A stretch of 64,000 nucleotides of DNA from Acidobacteriaceae bacterium (GTDB lineage Bacteria > Acidobacteriota > Terriglobia > Terriglobales > Acidobacteriaceae), in the NCBI GenBank assembly GCA_903642235.1, contig CAHJWL010000002.1:1-64000 (forward strand), in the 5' to 3' direction. Each line of letters starts with the position of its first letter. Within the stretch, counting starts at the first letter, position 1. The notes below the pieces were generated by a model. That model saw only the letters and a program-made list of their open reading frames with translations, searched no databases and was not told where the DNA came from. Below are positions 17,201 through 24,193 of this stretch, in pieces. The translations under genes were made by a program, and so were the position numbers.

Positions 17201-18511
17201 CTTGCCGCCGGCATGCACGGCGTACATCGCGATGAAGAACAGAAGGAGAGCCCAGAATATGGTCGAGCCGCGTGCAATGCGCTCGCGTTCCGCACCTCCT
17301 GCAGTTGGGCGCCAACTCATCCAGAGATCGACAACCGTGGTGGAGGAGAGCGAGTTGAGGGCGGCTGAGAGATTTGACATCGCGGCGGCAAGGATTGCGG
17401 CTATCAAGAGGCCAGCAACTCCGCGGGGCATCTGCTGAACGATGAAGGTTGGAAAAATCCGGTCTCCACTGGCAAAGATCTGCGGGTGTTGTGCATAGAA
17501 GACAAACAGTCCTACACCGATCAACAGAAAGAGTGTGAACTGCAGCAGAACAACTACACCGGAGCTGAGCAGGGCCAGTCGACTCTCGCGCAGGGTGCGG
17601 GCGGCCAGCATGCGCTGCACCATCAGTTGATCAGTGCCATGCGAGGCCATGGTGAGGAAGGTGCCGCCTAGGAGACCAGCCCAGAAGGTATAGTTTTCTG
17701 ACAGGTTGAAGGCGAAATGCAGGATATGGAACTTGCCTGCTGCCTGTCCGACATGATGAATCGCGGTCCAGCCGCCGTTTACGTGTGTGCCGAGCGTAGC
17801 CAGAGCGACAAAGGTTCCGGCAATGTAGATCGTCATCTGGACAACATCAGTCCAGACAACGGCAGCTAGGCCTCCCTCAAAGGTGTAAAGAAGTGTGAGC
17901 CCGCTGATGATGCCGATCGAGAGCGTGTCGCCGGTACCGATCGCGATGCCAACAACGATGGAGATGGCGAAGACGCGAACGCCTTCTGCGGCGGCACGGG
18001 TCAAGAGAAACAAAATCGAGGTGGTCTTATGCAGGGTGCTGCCGAAACGCTGATGGATGAGTTGATAGGCGGTCAGCATGCGTCCGTTGAAGTAGCGCGG
18101 CAGAAAGAGAAGCGCGACGACGATGCGGCCCACCATGTAGCCGAAGACGATCTGCAGGAAGCCCATGTCGCCAGCGACAGCAATGCCGGGCACGCTGATG
18201 ATGGTAAGAGTGCTGGTCTCGGCTGAGACAATCGAAAGGGCGATAGCCCACCAGGGGATCGTCTGATCCGCAAGGAAGTAGGCACGGAGAGAGCGAGCAT
18301 TCTCTCCGGAGTTGCCTGCCGCTCTGCGGAAGCGGAGACCGAATAGGGTAATCCCGATAAGGTAAGCGGCCACAATGGTGAGGTCGAGGGCGGACAGGCG
18401 TGCCGGAGGCACGATGGCTGACGAGAGGACGGCGAGGTATCCAGTCGCGGAGGAGCGAGCTGTGAAGAAGACGGCCAAGAGCGAAAGGGGCACCTGCACC
18501 TCATGAAACAT
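14222..18511 (-). CDS. Three-domain fusion: sodium:solute symporter - serine hydrolase - NamZ-type exo-beta-N-acetylmuramidase
   Basis: 1429 residues in one uninterrupted frame. Residues 40-530: SSS-family symporter with about 13 membrane segments (ALSIVSAETSTLTIISVPG near 91-109 is typical). Residues 533-570: an extra hydrophobic segment with signal-peptide look (FFSRSTAVVLFLSVLLSAA) and a Pro/Ala linker. Residues 570-1000: beta-lactamase-fold serine hydrolase with S629-L-T-K632, Y730-S-D and H948-T-G, like AmiE. Residues 1020-1429: DUF1343/NamZ (GH171), with LLTNQTGLD, LFSPEHGIAG and DLQDAGCRFYTYE. NamZ cleaves terminal MurNAc from peptidoglycan. Between the last symporter helix and residue 579 there is no in-frame ATG, GTG or TTG, so separate translation of the hydrolase is unlikely. 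It lies 33 nt after nagA in the GH20-nagA operon. The logical role is to trim wall fragments at the outer face of the inner membrane and import the product. Confidence 0.9.
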   Translation of the reverse strand: MFHEVQVPLSLLAVFFTARSSATGYLAVLSSAIVPPARLSALDLTIVAAYLIGITLFGLRFRRAAGNSGENARSLRAYFLADQTIPWWAIALSIVSAETSTLTIISVPGIAVAGDMGFLQIVFGYMVGRIVVALLFLPRYFNGRMLTAYQLIHQRFGSTLHKTTSILFLLTRAAAEGVRVFAISIVVGIAIGTGDTLSIGIISGLTLLYTFEGGLAAVVWTDVVQMTIYIAGTFVALATLGTHVNGGWTAIHHVGQAAGKFHILHFAFNLSENYTFWAGLLGGTFLTMASHGTDQLMVQRMLAARTLRESRLALLSSGVVVLLQFTLFLLIGVGLFVFYAQHPQIFASGDRIFPTFIVQQMPRGVAGLLIAAILAAAMSNLSAALNSLSSTTVVDLWMSWRPTAGGAERERIARGSTIFWALLLFFIAMYAVHAGGKGHVVEIGLSIASVAYGALLGVFLLGTLNPRATQPGTIVGMVLGFATNLLLWQHPGVLMLGPFPLPHVAFTWYVLIGSAITFLVGSVASLVLGRGFFSRSTAVVLFLSVLLSAATKPRYSLAQSPAPASAQAQPDFSAIDRLMGDALSARKLPGAVIQIGHSGHIVFEKAYGNRSEDPTAESMTTDTIFDMASLTKCLATATAVMQLYEAGKLQFDDPIARYLPEFAAAVDAAGRPDPRRAQVTVRMLLTHTSGEGPDVDLKDPWGLAQPDKAQGTHRALTTPLQSAPGSLFRYSDINFILLGDLVETLSGQSLDVFAAEQIFRPLAMAETGFHPYDKICGPSMRTGSAVRASAAPHGRVLLQCLAGTWSPFSLEIRTAPTTHDSEGDPSTNPNFDHMLRGSVHDPTTRRMGSVAGQAGVFSTAHDMGLYAQALLDRLAGRPSTFPLKQSTLELMTTPEQPGHTPADLTQIPVATPVTYPSRKGHDVRGFGWDIDTAYSRPRGVVFPIGSFGHTGYTGTTLWMDPGSDTYVVLLANAVHPRDRRGPISGLRGDVATTAARALKLYPERATAFAAPPAHAANVQTGIDVLESTNFAALRDAADRHGGHLRLGLLTNQTGLDHTGRRTIDVLATDAKRAVPGLDLIRLFSPEHGIAGVRDSTDIANSTDAATNLPIRSLYGPHDADRRPQAADLRDLDAVIIDLQDAGCRFYTYETIVGYFLEALAPTATGAARELIVLDRPALTNGLALSGPVSDPGLESYTDYMPLAAGHGMTLGELARFFAGERGLSTALTVIPVSGWHRATFFDETGIPWINPSPNLRTETAALLYPGLGLLEMTNLSVGRGSATPFELFGAGSSPNGPGAPVQPAWFQAPVVADYLNARRLPGVHFEATTVAIADDANHYPFHGQTISAVRLVLTDRNAANATQIGVEVLSALHHLYPQQFALAKAGRLLANAETMEALERGDSPTAIVAHWQPRLEIFRARRALYLLYP

Positions 18512-18544
18512 TGAACGTTACAGAAGGGAGCACGACAGCATTTC

Positions 18545-19699
18545 CTAAGTCGAAGACGGCACGGGAACGCCATGCACGTATGTCTGAAGGAGGTCGCCGT
18601 CGCGATTGTAGCGGTTCAGGTCGGCAAAAGAGCCGACACGGAGGTCGCCGATGTCTTCGAAGCCCGCCATGCGAGCTGGATTCGTTGAGGCGAGGCGAAC
18701 AGCGTTGGCGAGATCGACTCCGGTCATGGTCTGCAGATTGGCAACGGCTCTATCCAGGGTAAGAACGGAACCGGCGAGAACGCCATCGGCCAGGCAGACG
18801 CCCCCGGCCACGGTCACTGGTATACCACCCAGGGTGTACTCGCCTTCGGGCATACCTGCCGCAGCCATGCTGTCTGAAACAAGAATGCCGCGGTCCGGAC
18901 CTTTCGCCTTAAGCCAGAGGCGAACGATCTCGGGCGCGACGTGAACGCCGTCGCAGATGAGCTCTGCAAAGAGGTTCTGATCGTCAAGAACAACGCCCAG
19001 AATGCCCGGTTCGCGATGATCAAGAGCTCTCATTGCATTGAAAGTGTGGGTGGCGCTGACGGCTCCCGTCGCAATCGCGGCACGAGCTTCTGTTGCAATG
19101 GCGTTTGAATGGCCGAGGGAGACGCGAACGCCAAGCGTGGTCGCATACTCGATCAACTCGAGAGCGCCAGCTTCCTCCGGAGCAATGGTTATGATGCGGA
19201 TGTGGCCACGGGCAGCACGCCAAAAACGATCAAAGACAGCAATGCTGGGAGCGAGGATGTGCTCCGGTGGATGCACGCCACGCTTTACGTGCGAGACAAA
19301 CGGACCCTCCAGATGGATGGCAAGCGGCTGGGCCTGCGGGTACATGGACCCGACAGACCACGTCGTCGCAGATTCAATTGCATCGGCAAGGCGCTCTAGA
19401 GCACGAAGCGTTTTCTCGATGGACGTAGTAACGGTTGTAGGCAGGTAGTGGGTGACGCCTTGGGTAGCGAGAAAGCGCTGAATGGCGGGCAAAGCGGCGT
19501 CGTCATCCTCCATAACATCGCGACCGGCGCAGCCATGAGTGTGAATGTCAAAGAAGCTGGAGGAGAGCGTGTGCTCACTGTTGACTGTGGGATCGCTTTC
19601 AATCTCTACGATTCGGCCAAGATCATTGATATGCAGAACTGGATACTCGATAAGGCCAACGCTGGTGATGAGGCGACGGGCGGTGAGAGTGTGACTCAT
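18545..19699 (-). CDS. nagA: N-acetylglucosamine-6-phosphate deacetylase
   Basis: 384 residues. Metal and active-site residues of the amidohydrolase fold are in place: H53-T-H55 (FFDIHTHG), E131 (AIHLEGPF), H197 (SLGHSNA), H218 (THTFNAM) and D276 (LVSDSMAAAG). It makes glucosamine 6-phosphate and acetate from GlcNAc-6-P in the cytoplasm, the committing step for amino-sugar use and wall recycling. Its ATG overlaps the stop of the GH20 gene (ATGA), and the symporter fusion follows 33 nt later, so all three form one transcription unit. No nagB or kinase gene is present in the window. Confidence 0.95.
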   Translation of the reverse strand: MSHTLTARRLITSVGLIEYPVLHINDLGRIVEIESDPTVNSEHTLSSSFFDIHTHGCAGRDVMEDDDAALPAIQRFLATQGVTHYLPTTVTTSIEKTLRALERLADAIESATTWSVGSMYPQAQPLAIHLEGPFVSHVKRGVHPPEHILAPSIAVFDRFWRAARGHIRIITIAPEEAGALELIEYATTLGVRVSLGHSNAIATEARAAIATGAVSATHTFNAMRALDHREPGILGVVLDDQNLFAELICDGVHVAPEIVRLWLKAKGPDRGILVSDSMAAAGMPEGEYTLGGIPVTVAGGVCLADGVLAGSVLTLDRAVANLQTMTGVDLANAVRLASTNPARMAGFEDIGDLRVGSFADLNRYNRDGDLLQTYVHGVPVPSST

Positions 19700-21876
19700 T
19701 CGAGACCTGCGGGTGCGGGTGGAATGCCGATCTCTGCGGCGGAAGGGAGCGTCCTGGTCTCACTCCATTGACGCTGCGCGGCCTTTACTTTGTCAGAGCG
19801 CGCAAGCCAGAGCGCAACGGTGTAGTCGTAGTGCTCGAGTACCGGACGCAGGGCATACGGGCGATTGGACTGGAGCCACGCCTGCTCGTAGAGATCGCGC
19901 AGCATGGAGTATCCGTCGCGAATGTCCTCGATCCGCCCGTTCGCAGCATTGTTGATCTCACTCAACTCGTGGGTCACTGAGGCACGAACCTTCTTATCCG
20001 TGCTGCCCTGCCCGGCAAGTGCATTGGCGTAGCTCAAGCGCATCTCGTCGGCGAGTTGAAATTTGAGGCAGAGAAAGTCCAGACGGCGCGCGCCCAGCTC
20101 GAGCGCATCGATAGCCTCCGTCTCGCGCAGTGATGTAGGCGCGGATGGATAGGCATTCGCCGGGTTGTAGACGGGCGCCACCCCGGGCGTAACTGTGAAG
20201 GTAGCGATCGGTGCGGGAGCAGCCGCACGGGCCTCCGCAATCAAGGTCAGAGCACGCTCGGCATGTAGCCGGACCGCGTGGGTGTATGGCCGGATCTTGT
20301 CCGCATAGGTGACGCCGTCGCGTGACCAGGCATCAATCCAGAAGAGGCCGTCCGAGCCGTCACCGGTCTTTGCCTCCTCCTTCAGCAACGTGTGCGCGGC
20401 CATAATCTCCAACTGCGCCTGATTCAATTTGCCAGTTGCGTCGCCATGGAAAACCTGCGCATACGCCTGTTCGAAGTCAGGAAGGGAGCTGGTTCCTTTC
20501 TGCCAGGAGGCGGCGGCCCCGTAGAGGATGCCATACCAGTCCTGGTTGAAGAGTCCCTCGCCGTCATCGTTCCAGATCGTGTTGAGAGCGCCGTCGGCGC
20601 CGAGACGCTGCCCATCGCGGATGAAGAGCTGAATATTGGCAAGTCCCATCGAGTAGTTGGGGTAGACGCGCGACCAGTTGTTCACGCCAGGAGCAACCCA
20701 TGTCTCATATCCGGTCTTGGTGAACGGCTCGATGTATTTAGCAAAGCCTTCCGGATGGGGGTTGTACTCCCAGGACACTGCGATGGTTGAGTCCTTAAAA
20801 CTCTGCGGCATGGCTTTAACGAGGTCAGGTGAGTTCAGAGCGATGTCACCCCAGAAGAGCAGCTTGCGATGGAGCGGCTCGAGCGCGGTGACGATGCGTT
20901 GCATGAAGTCAAGATATGGCGGCCCAAGACCGCGCGCGTCGACATCTGCCTTACTCTGGCCGAGCCCGAGATCGACTGTCTCGTCGGAGCCGATGTGCAG
21001 AAAGGGTCCGGGATAAAGCGCTGCAAGCTCGGTAAACCACTGCTTGATGAGCGTGATGGATCCCGTCTGCCCCGGAGCAAGAACCGCGCCATGCGGCGTC
21101 TCCGCGAGATCCTTGTACTGCTCCCAGACCAGGGTATGGTGCAAATGCCCGAAGGCCTCCTGCTCCGGAATGACAACGATATGGTACTGGCGGGCAAAGG
21201 CGACCAGGGTCCGAGCGTCCGCGGCGCTCATGCTTCCATTGGGAAAGCCGGGCAATGGGTTGCCGCCGTACTGCATCGTCTGCTCGAAATAGGGCGAATA
21301 GAGGTTGATCTTGTACTCCGCGAGTGTGCGGATCATCTTCTTTTGAAAATCGAGAGTAGGTGCCGGGCCGCGAGAGAGGTCATCGTCAAGGCCGCGGTAC
21401 CGCATGGCCGGCCAATCCTTGATGCTGGCTGAATGCAGGATTGTGTGACCACTCGTCACCTCGATGAGCTGCTTGACGGTCTGTGCGCCGTAGAACAGGC
21501 CCTCCGTGGTCGCGCCGGTGACAGTGAGGCCGGCGGAGGTAGGCTCGATGCGGTAGCCTTCCGCGCGCATTGCCTCGTCAAAGCCGCCCGGCAGACCGGC
21601 GCCTTCGCTATGCACAAGTTGAATTGTCAACGCTCCAGTGCCAGATCCGGCTGCGGCGCCACGCTGCGCGAGAGTTTGGACGAGATCATTGGCGGTGAAC
21701 TGGTCTTCCGTCGAACACCCGGAGCAGACAACATGGACGCCGGCGAGCACGGGTCGATCAGCAGAGGGACGCACCTCGCGCGGCATAGGAATCAGCTTGA
21801 CCGTCTGAGCGGGCGCTCCCACCAACAGGAAGCTGGCAACTGCGGCCTGCAGCACAGCCAATCGGATAAAATTCAT
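19696..21876 (-). CDS. Secreted beta-N-acetylhexosaminidase (GH20)
   Basis: 726 residues from ATG 21876, which gives a proper signal peptide (MNFIRLAVLQAAVASFLLVG, cleavage near APAQ). N-terminal GH20b-like domain to about 145, then the GH20 barrel with the catalytic pair D298-E299 in HIGSDETVDLG; the preceding Asp polarises the substrate acetamido group. The last 200 residues are helical. It releases terminal GlcNAc or GalNAc from chitin-like, glycan or peptidoglycan ends outside the cytoplasm. First gene of the operon with nagA and the symporter fusion. No Shine-Dalgarno; TATCGT ends 6 nt before the ATG, suggesting a leaderless message. Confidence 0.92.
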   Translation of the reverse strand: MNFIRLAVLQAAVASFLLVGAPAQTVKLIPMPREVRPSADRPVLAGVHVVCSGCSTEDQFTANDLVQTLAQRGAAAGSGTGALTIQLVHSEGAGLPGGFDEAMRAEGYRIEPTSAGLTVTGATTEGLFYGAQTVKQLIEVTSGHTILHSASIKDWPAMRYRGLDDDLSRGPAPTLDFQKKMIRTLAEYKINLYSPYFEQTMQYGGNPLPGFPNGSMSAADARTLVAFARQYHIVVIPEQEAFGHLHHTLVWEQYKDLAETPHGAVLAPGQTGSITLIKQWFTELAALYPGPFLHIGSDETVDLGLGQSKADVDARGLGPPYLDFMQRIVTALEPLHRKLLFWGDIALNSPDLVKAMPQSFKDSTIAVSWEYNPHPEGFAKYIEPFTKTGYETWVAPGVNNWSRVYPNYSMGLANIQLFIRDGQRLGADGALNTIWNDDGEGLFNQDWYGILYGAAASWQKGTSSLPDFEQAYAQVFHGDATGKLNQAQLEIMAAHTLLKEEAKTGDGSDGLFWIDAWSRDGVTYADKIRPYTHAVRLHAERALTLIAEARAAAPAPIATFTVTPGVAPVYNPANAYPSAPTSLRETEAIDALELGARRLDFLCLKFQLADEMRLSYANALAGQGSTDKKVRASVTHELSEINNAANGRIEDIRDGYSMLRDLYEQAWLQSNRPYALRPVLEHYDYTVALWLARSDKVKAAQRQWSETRTLPSAAEIGIPPAPAGLE

Positions 21877-21882
21877 AGGCTT

Positions 21883-21888
21883 ACGATA
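21883..21888 (-). promoter_or_regulatory. -10-like hexamer abutting the GH20 start
   Basis: TATCGT on the minus strand ends 6 nt before the ATG at 21876. No clear -35 box. Position fits a transcript that begins at the start codon. Confidence 0.35.
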
Positions 21889-21935
21889 TCGCACCGGTCT
21901 TTTCTCTGCCGTCCGGAAGGCTTGAAAGTTGCTAA

Positions 21936-21947
21936 ATACAGGTGTAT
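21936..21947. promoter_or_regulatory. Inverted repeat upstream of the amino-sugar operon (operator candidate)
   Basis: ATACA and TGTAT flank a GG centre, 60 nt upstream of the GH20 ATG and 165 nt upstream of the divergent porin. Size and place would fit a GntR- or LacI-type repressor site, but the regulator is unknown. Confidence 0.3.
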
Positions 21948-22111
21948 CCAACGTTACCTCTGAGCCCGAAGAAGTGGAAGGAGAAGGAGGAATTGTTCAA
22001 CCATTCACACGTGTCTGGGAGGATGAAAGCCAAAGAGCAGAGTAGCGAGGATAAAGCCCCTTTGTAGGCCTATCTCGCCTCGCCTTGTTTGAGGATATTT
22101 TGAGAGGTTCC

Positions 22112-24070
22112 ATGACGAAGCAAGTTCAAGCGACTATGGCGGCTTTGATGGTGATGTCCGCCATCTCGGTCCCGGCGCAGCTGAGCACAACGACCACCAC
22201 CCAGAAGACTTCGCCGAATACAACGAAGACGACAGTGGTGACTACGGATCGCTCGGCTTCCAAGTCGAAGAAGAGATCGACGACACGACGATCGACGGCC
22301 AGAAAGGCCCCTGTGGAGAGCGCCACGGCACGCGAGCTGCGCGAGTTGCGTGAGCTGATGGTGAACCAGCAGGCGCAGCTCGACGGCCTGCGGCAACAAT
22401 TGGCTGACAAGGATAAGCGTATCGCCGACGCCACAGCGGACGCCTCCACGGCGAGTGCGAGCGCAGCGCAGGCAAATCAGCAGGCACAGACACTGCAGCA
22501 GACCATCCAGGCGAATCAGACCAAGATCGATACGCTCTCAAGCGATCTTGGCGATCTGAAGCTGGCAAACTCCGGCTTGGCAGCCACGCTTGTCACGACG
22601 ACGCATGATCTCAATGAGAAGATCGAGTCGCCGACGACAATTCACTACAAAGGCATGACCATCACGCCGGTCGCCTTCTTCGCACTCGAAGGGGTGTACC
22701 GGACACGATCCATCAATTCGGATATCAACACGCCTTTCAATTCGACTCCTTTTCCTGGCGCGAATCAGGCGCACGTGAGCGAGTTCAATCTTTCCGGGCG
22801 GCAGAGCCGCTTAGGTGCTCTTCTGGAAGGCAACGCAGGAGCCTACAAGCTCTCAGGCTACTTTGAGGCTGACTTCCTGAGCGCCGGTGCTACCTCGAAC
22901 GCGAATCAATCCAACAGCTATACGTTCCGTCAACGCCAGATCTGGGGACGGGCAGAGACGAACAAGGGCTTCGCGGTGACAGGAGGCCAGATGTGGTCCT
23001 TGGTGACGGAGGACGGAAAGTCCACCGATAACCGGACCGAGAAGCTTCCCAATACAATCGATTCCCAGTACCACGTTGGCTTCAGCTGGGCGCGTCAGCC
23101 AGGACTCCGCATCCAGCAGAAGCTCGGCAATCCGATCTTCGGCAGTGCTGCGACTCTCGCCCTAGCGGTAGAGAATGCGCAGGATCAGAGCTTCACGGCT
23201 CTGAACGGTCCGTCGAACTTTTTCTTTGCGGGTCCCGGACAGAATGGTGGCTTGTACAACGTCGCGGGCAACTACGCTAATAATCTCTCCCCGGACGTAA
23301 TCGCGAAGGCGGCTTTCGACTTCCCGCATAGTCACTTCGAAGTTGGCGGCATCGCTCGTTTCTTCAGGGATCGCGTTTACCCGCTTACGCCCTCGACGAC
23401 AACAACTGTAGCCGGCTTAACCACGACCACCTACCTCGCTCCGGGCTTCAACGACACCAAGTTTGGCGGTGGTGCATTCGGCAGCGCGCGTGTGACGAGC
23501 AAGTACGTTGATGTTGCAGCACAGGGCATGTACGGTGACGGCACGGGCCGGTATGGCTCCTCGCAGCTCGCTGACCTGACTGTGCATCCGGATGGCACGC
23601 TCGAGCCGGTGCGCAACTACCACGGCATGTTCTCTCTTGAGACACACCCAAGCAAGAAGCTGGATGTCTACGCCTACTTCGGCGCGGAGTACGCGCAACG
23701 TACCCTGTACCGAAACGCAGCCGGTGCACTCACCGGGTACGGCCCGATAACTGCAAACGATAGTGGCTGCAACACGTTCACGGCTACCAGCGTTGCACTC
23801 GGCACAGGTGGCGTTCTCGGATCCCCGACAGCAGCAAACTGCCAGTCACCGACACGGCTGATAGAAGAAGGTACGGTCGGCTTTACATACCGAATCGTTA
23901 GCAGCCCTAAGTACGGTCGCCTACAATACCAGGCGGTCTATAGCTACCTGAGCCGCACCTCTTGGGCGGGCCTTACCAGTGGCACTTTTGGAAGCCCGAC
24001 CGCAACCTTTGGAGCTCCGCACGCGAACAACAACATGATCTTCAGCGGCATGCGGTATTACATTCCATAG
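22112..24070 (+). CDS. Outer-membrane beta-barrel (porin-like) protein with N-terminal coiled coil
   Basis: 652 residues from ATG 22112, preceded by GAGAGG. Signal peptide (1-23, ending SVPAQ), a Ser/Thr- and Lys/Arg-rich stretch (25-65), a coiled coil (about 70-160, with ARELRELRELM and repeated Gln/Ala heptads), and a C-terminal barrel of about 480 residues with many Gly/Asn/aromatic strands (GRQSRLGALLEG, SGYFEADFLSAG, TFRQRQIWGRAE). This is the plan of trimeric-type porins anchored through a periplasmic coiled coil. It probably lets sugars or sugar acids through the outer membrane; the next gene, uxaC, hints at uronates, but a strong terminator lies between. Divergent from the GH20 operon. 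Confidence 0.8.
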   Translation: MTKQVQATMAALMVMSAISVPAQLSTTTTTQKTSPNTTKTTVVTTDRSASKSKKRSTTRRSTARKAPVESATARELRELRELMVNQQAQLDGLRQQLADKDKRIADATADASTASASAAQANQQAQTLQQTIQANQTKIDTLSSDLGDLKLANSGLAATLVTTTHDLNEKIESPTTIHYKGMTITPVAFFALEGVYRTRSINSDINTPFNSTPFPGANQAHVSEFNLSGRQSRLGALLEGNAGAYKLSGYFEADFLSAGATSNANQSNSYTFRQRQIWGRAETNKGFAVTGGQMWSLVTEDGKSTDNRTEKLPNTIDSQYHVGFSWARQPGLRIQQKLGNPIFGSAATLALAVENAQDQSFTALNGPSNFFFAGPGQNGGLYNVAGNYANNLSPDVIAKAAFDFPHSHFEVGGIARFFRDRVYPLTPSTTTTVAGLTTTTYLAPGFNDTKFGGGAFGSARVTSKYVDVAAQGMYGDGTGRYGSSQLADLTVHPDGTLEPVRNYHGMFSLETHPSKKLDVYAYFGAEYAQRTLYRNAAGALTGYGPITANDSGCNTFTATSVALGTGGVLGSPTAANCQSPTRLIEEGTVGFTYRIVSSPKYGRLQYQAVYSYLSRTSWAGLTSGTFGSPTATFGAPHANNNMIFSGMRYYIP

Positions 24071-24084
24071 ACAACAGTTACGCC

Positions 24085-24126
24085 GCAAAGAGAAGAGGCG
24101 CCCGAGCAGGCGCCTCTTCTCTTTGC
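24085..24126 (+). terminator. Perfect 18-bp hairpin after the porin gene
   Basis: Arms 24085-24102 and 24109-24126 (GCAAAGAGAAGAGGCGCC and its exact complement) enclose the 6-nt loop CGAGCA, 14 nt after the porin stop. No T-run follows, but the length and perfection make it a convincing transcript end. Confidence 0.7.
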
Positions 24127-24193
24127 ATCAGTCACTAGTCTGCTCAGACAGGCCAGCCTGAGAGCTCATCTGTTTGCTAGTCTGAAAGCCTCC

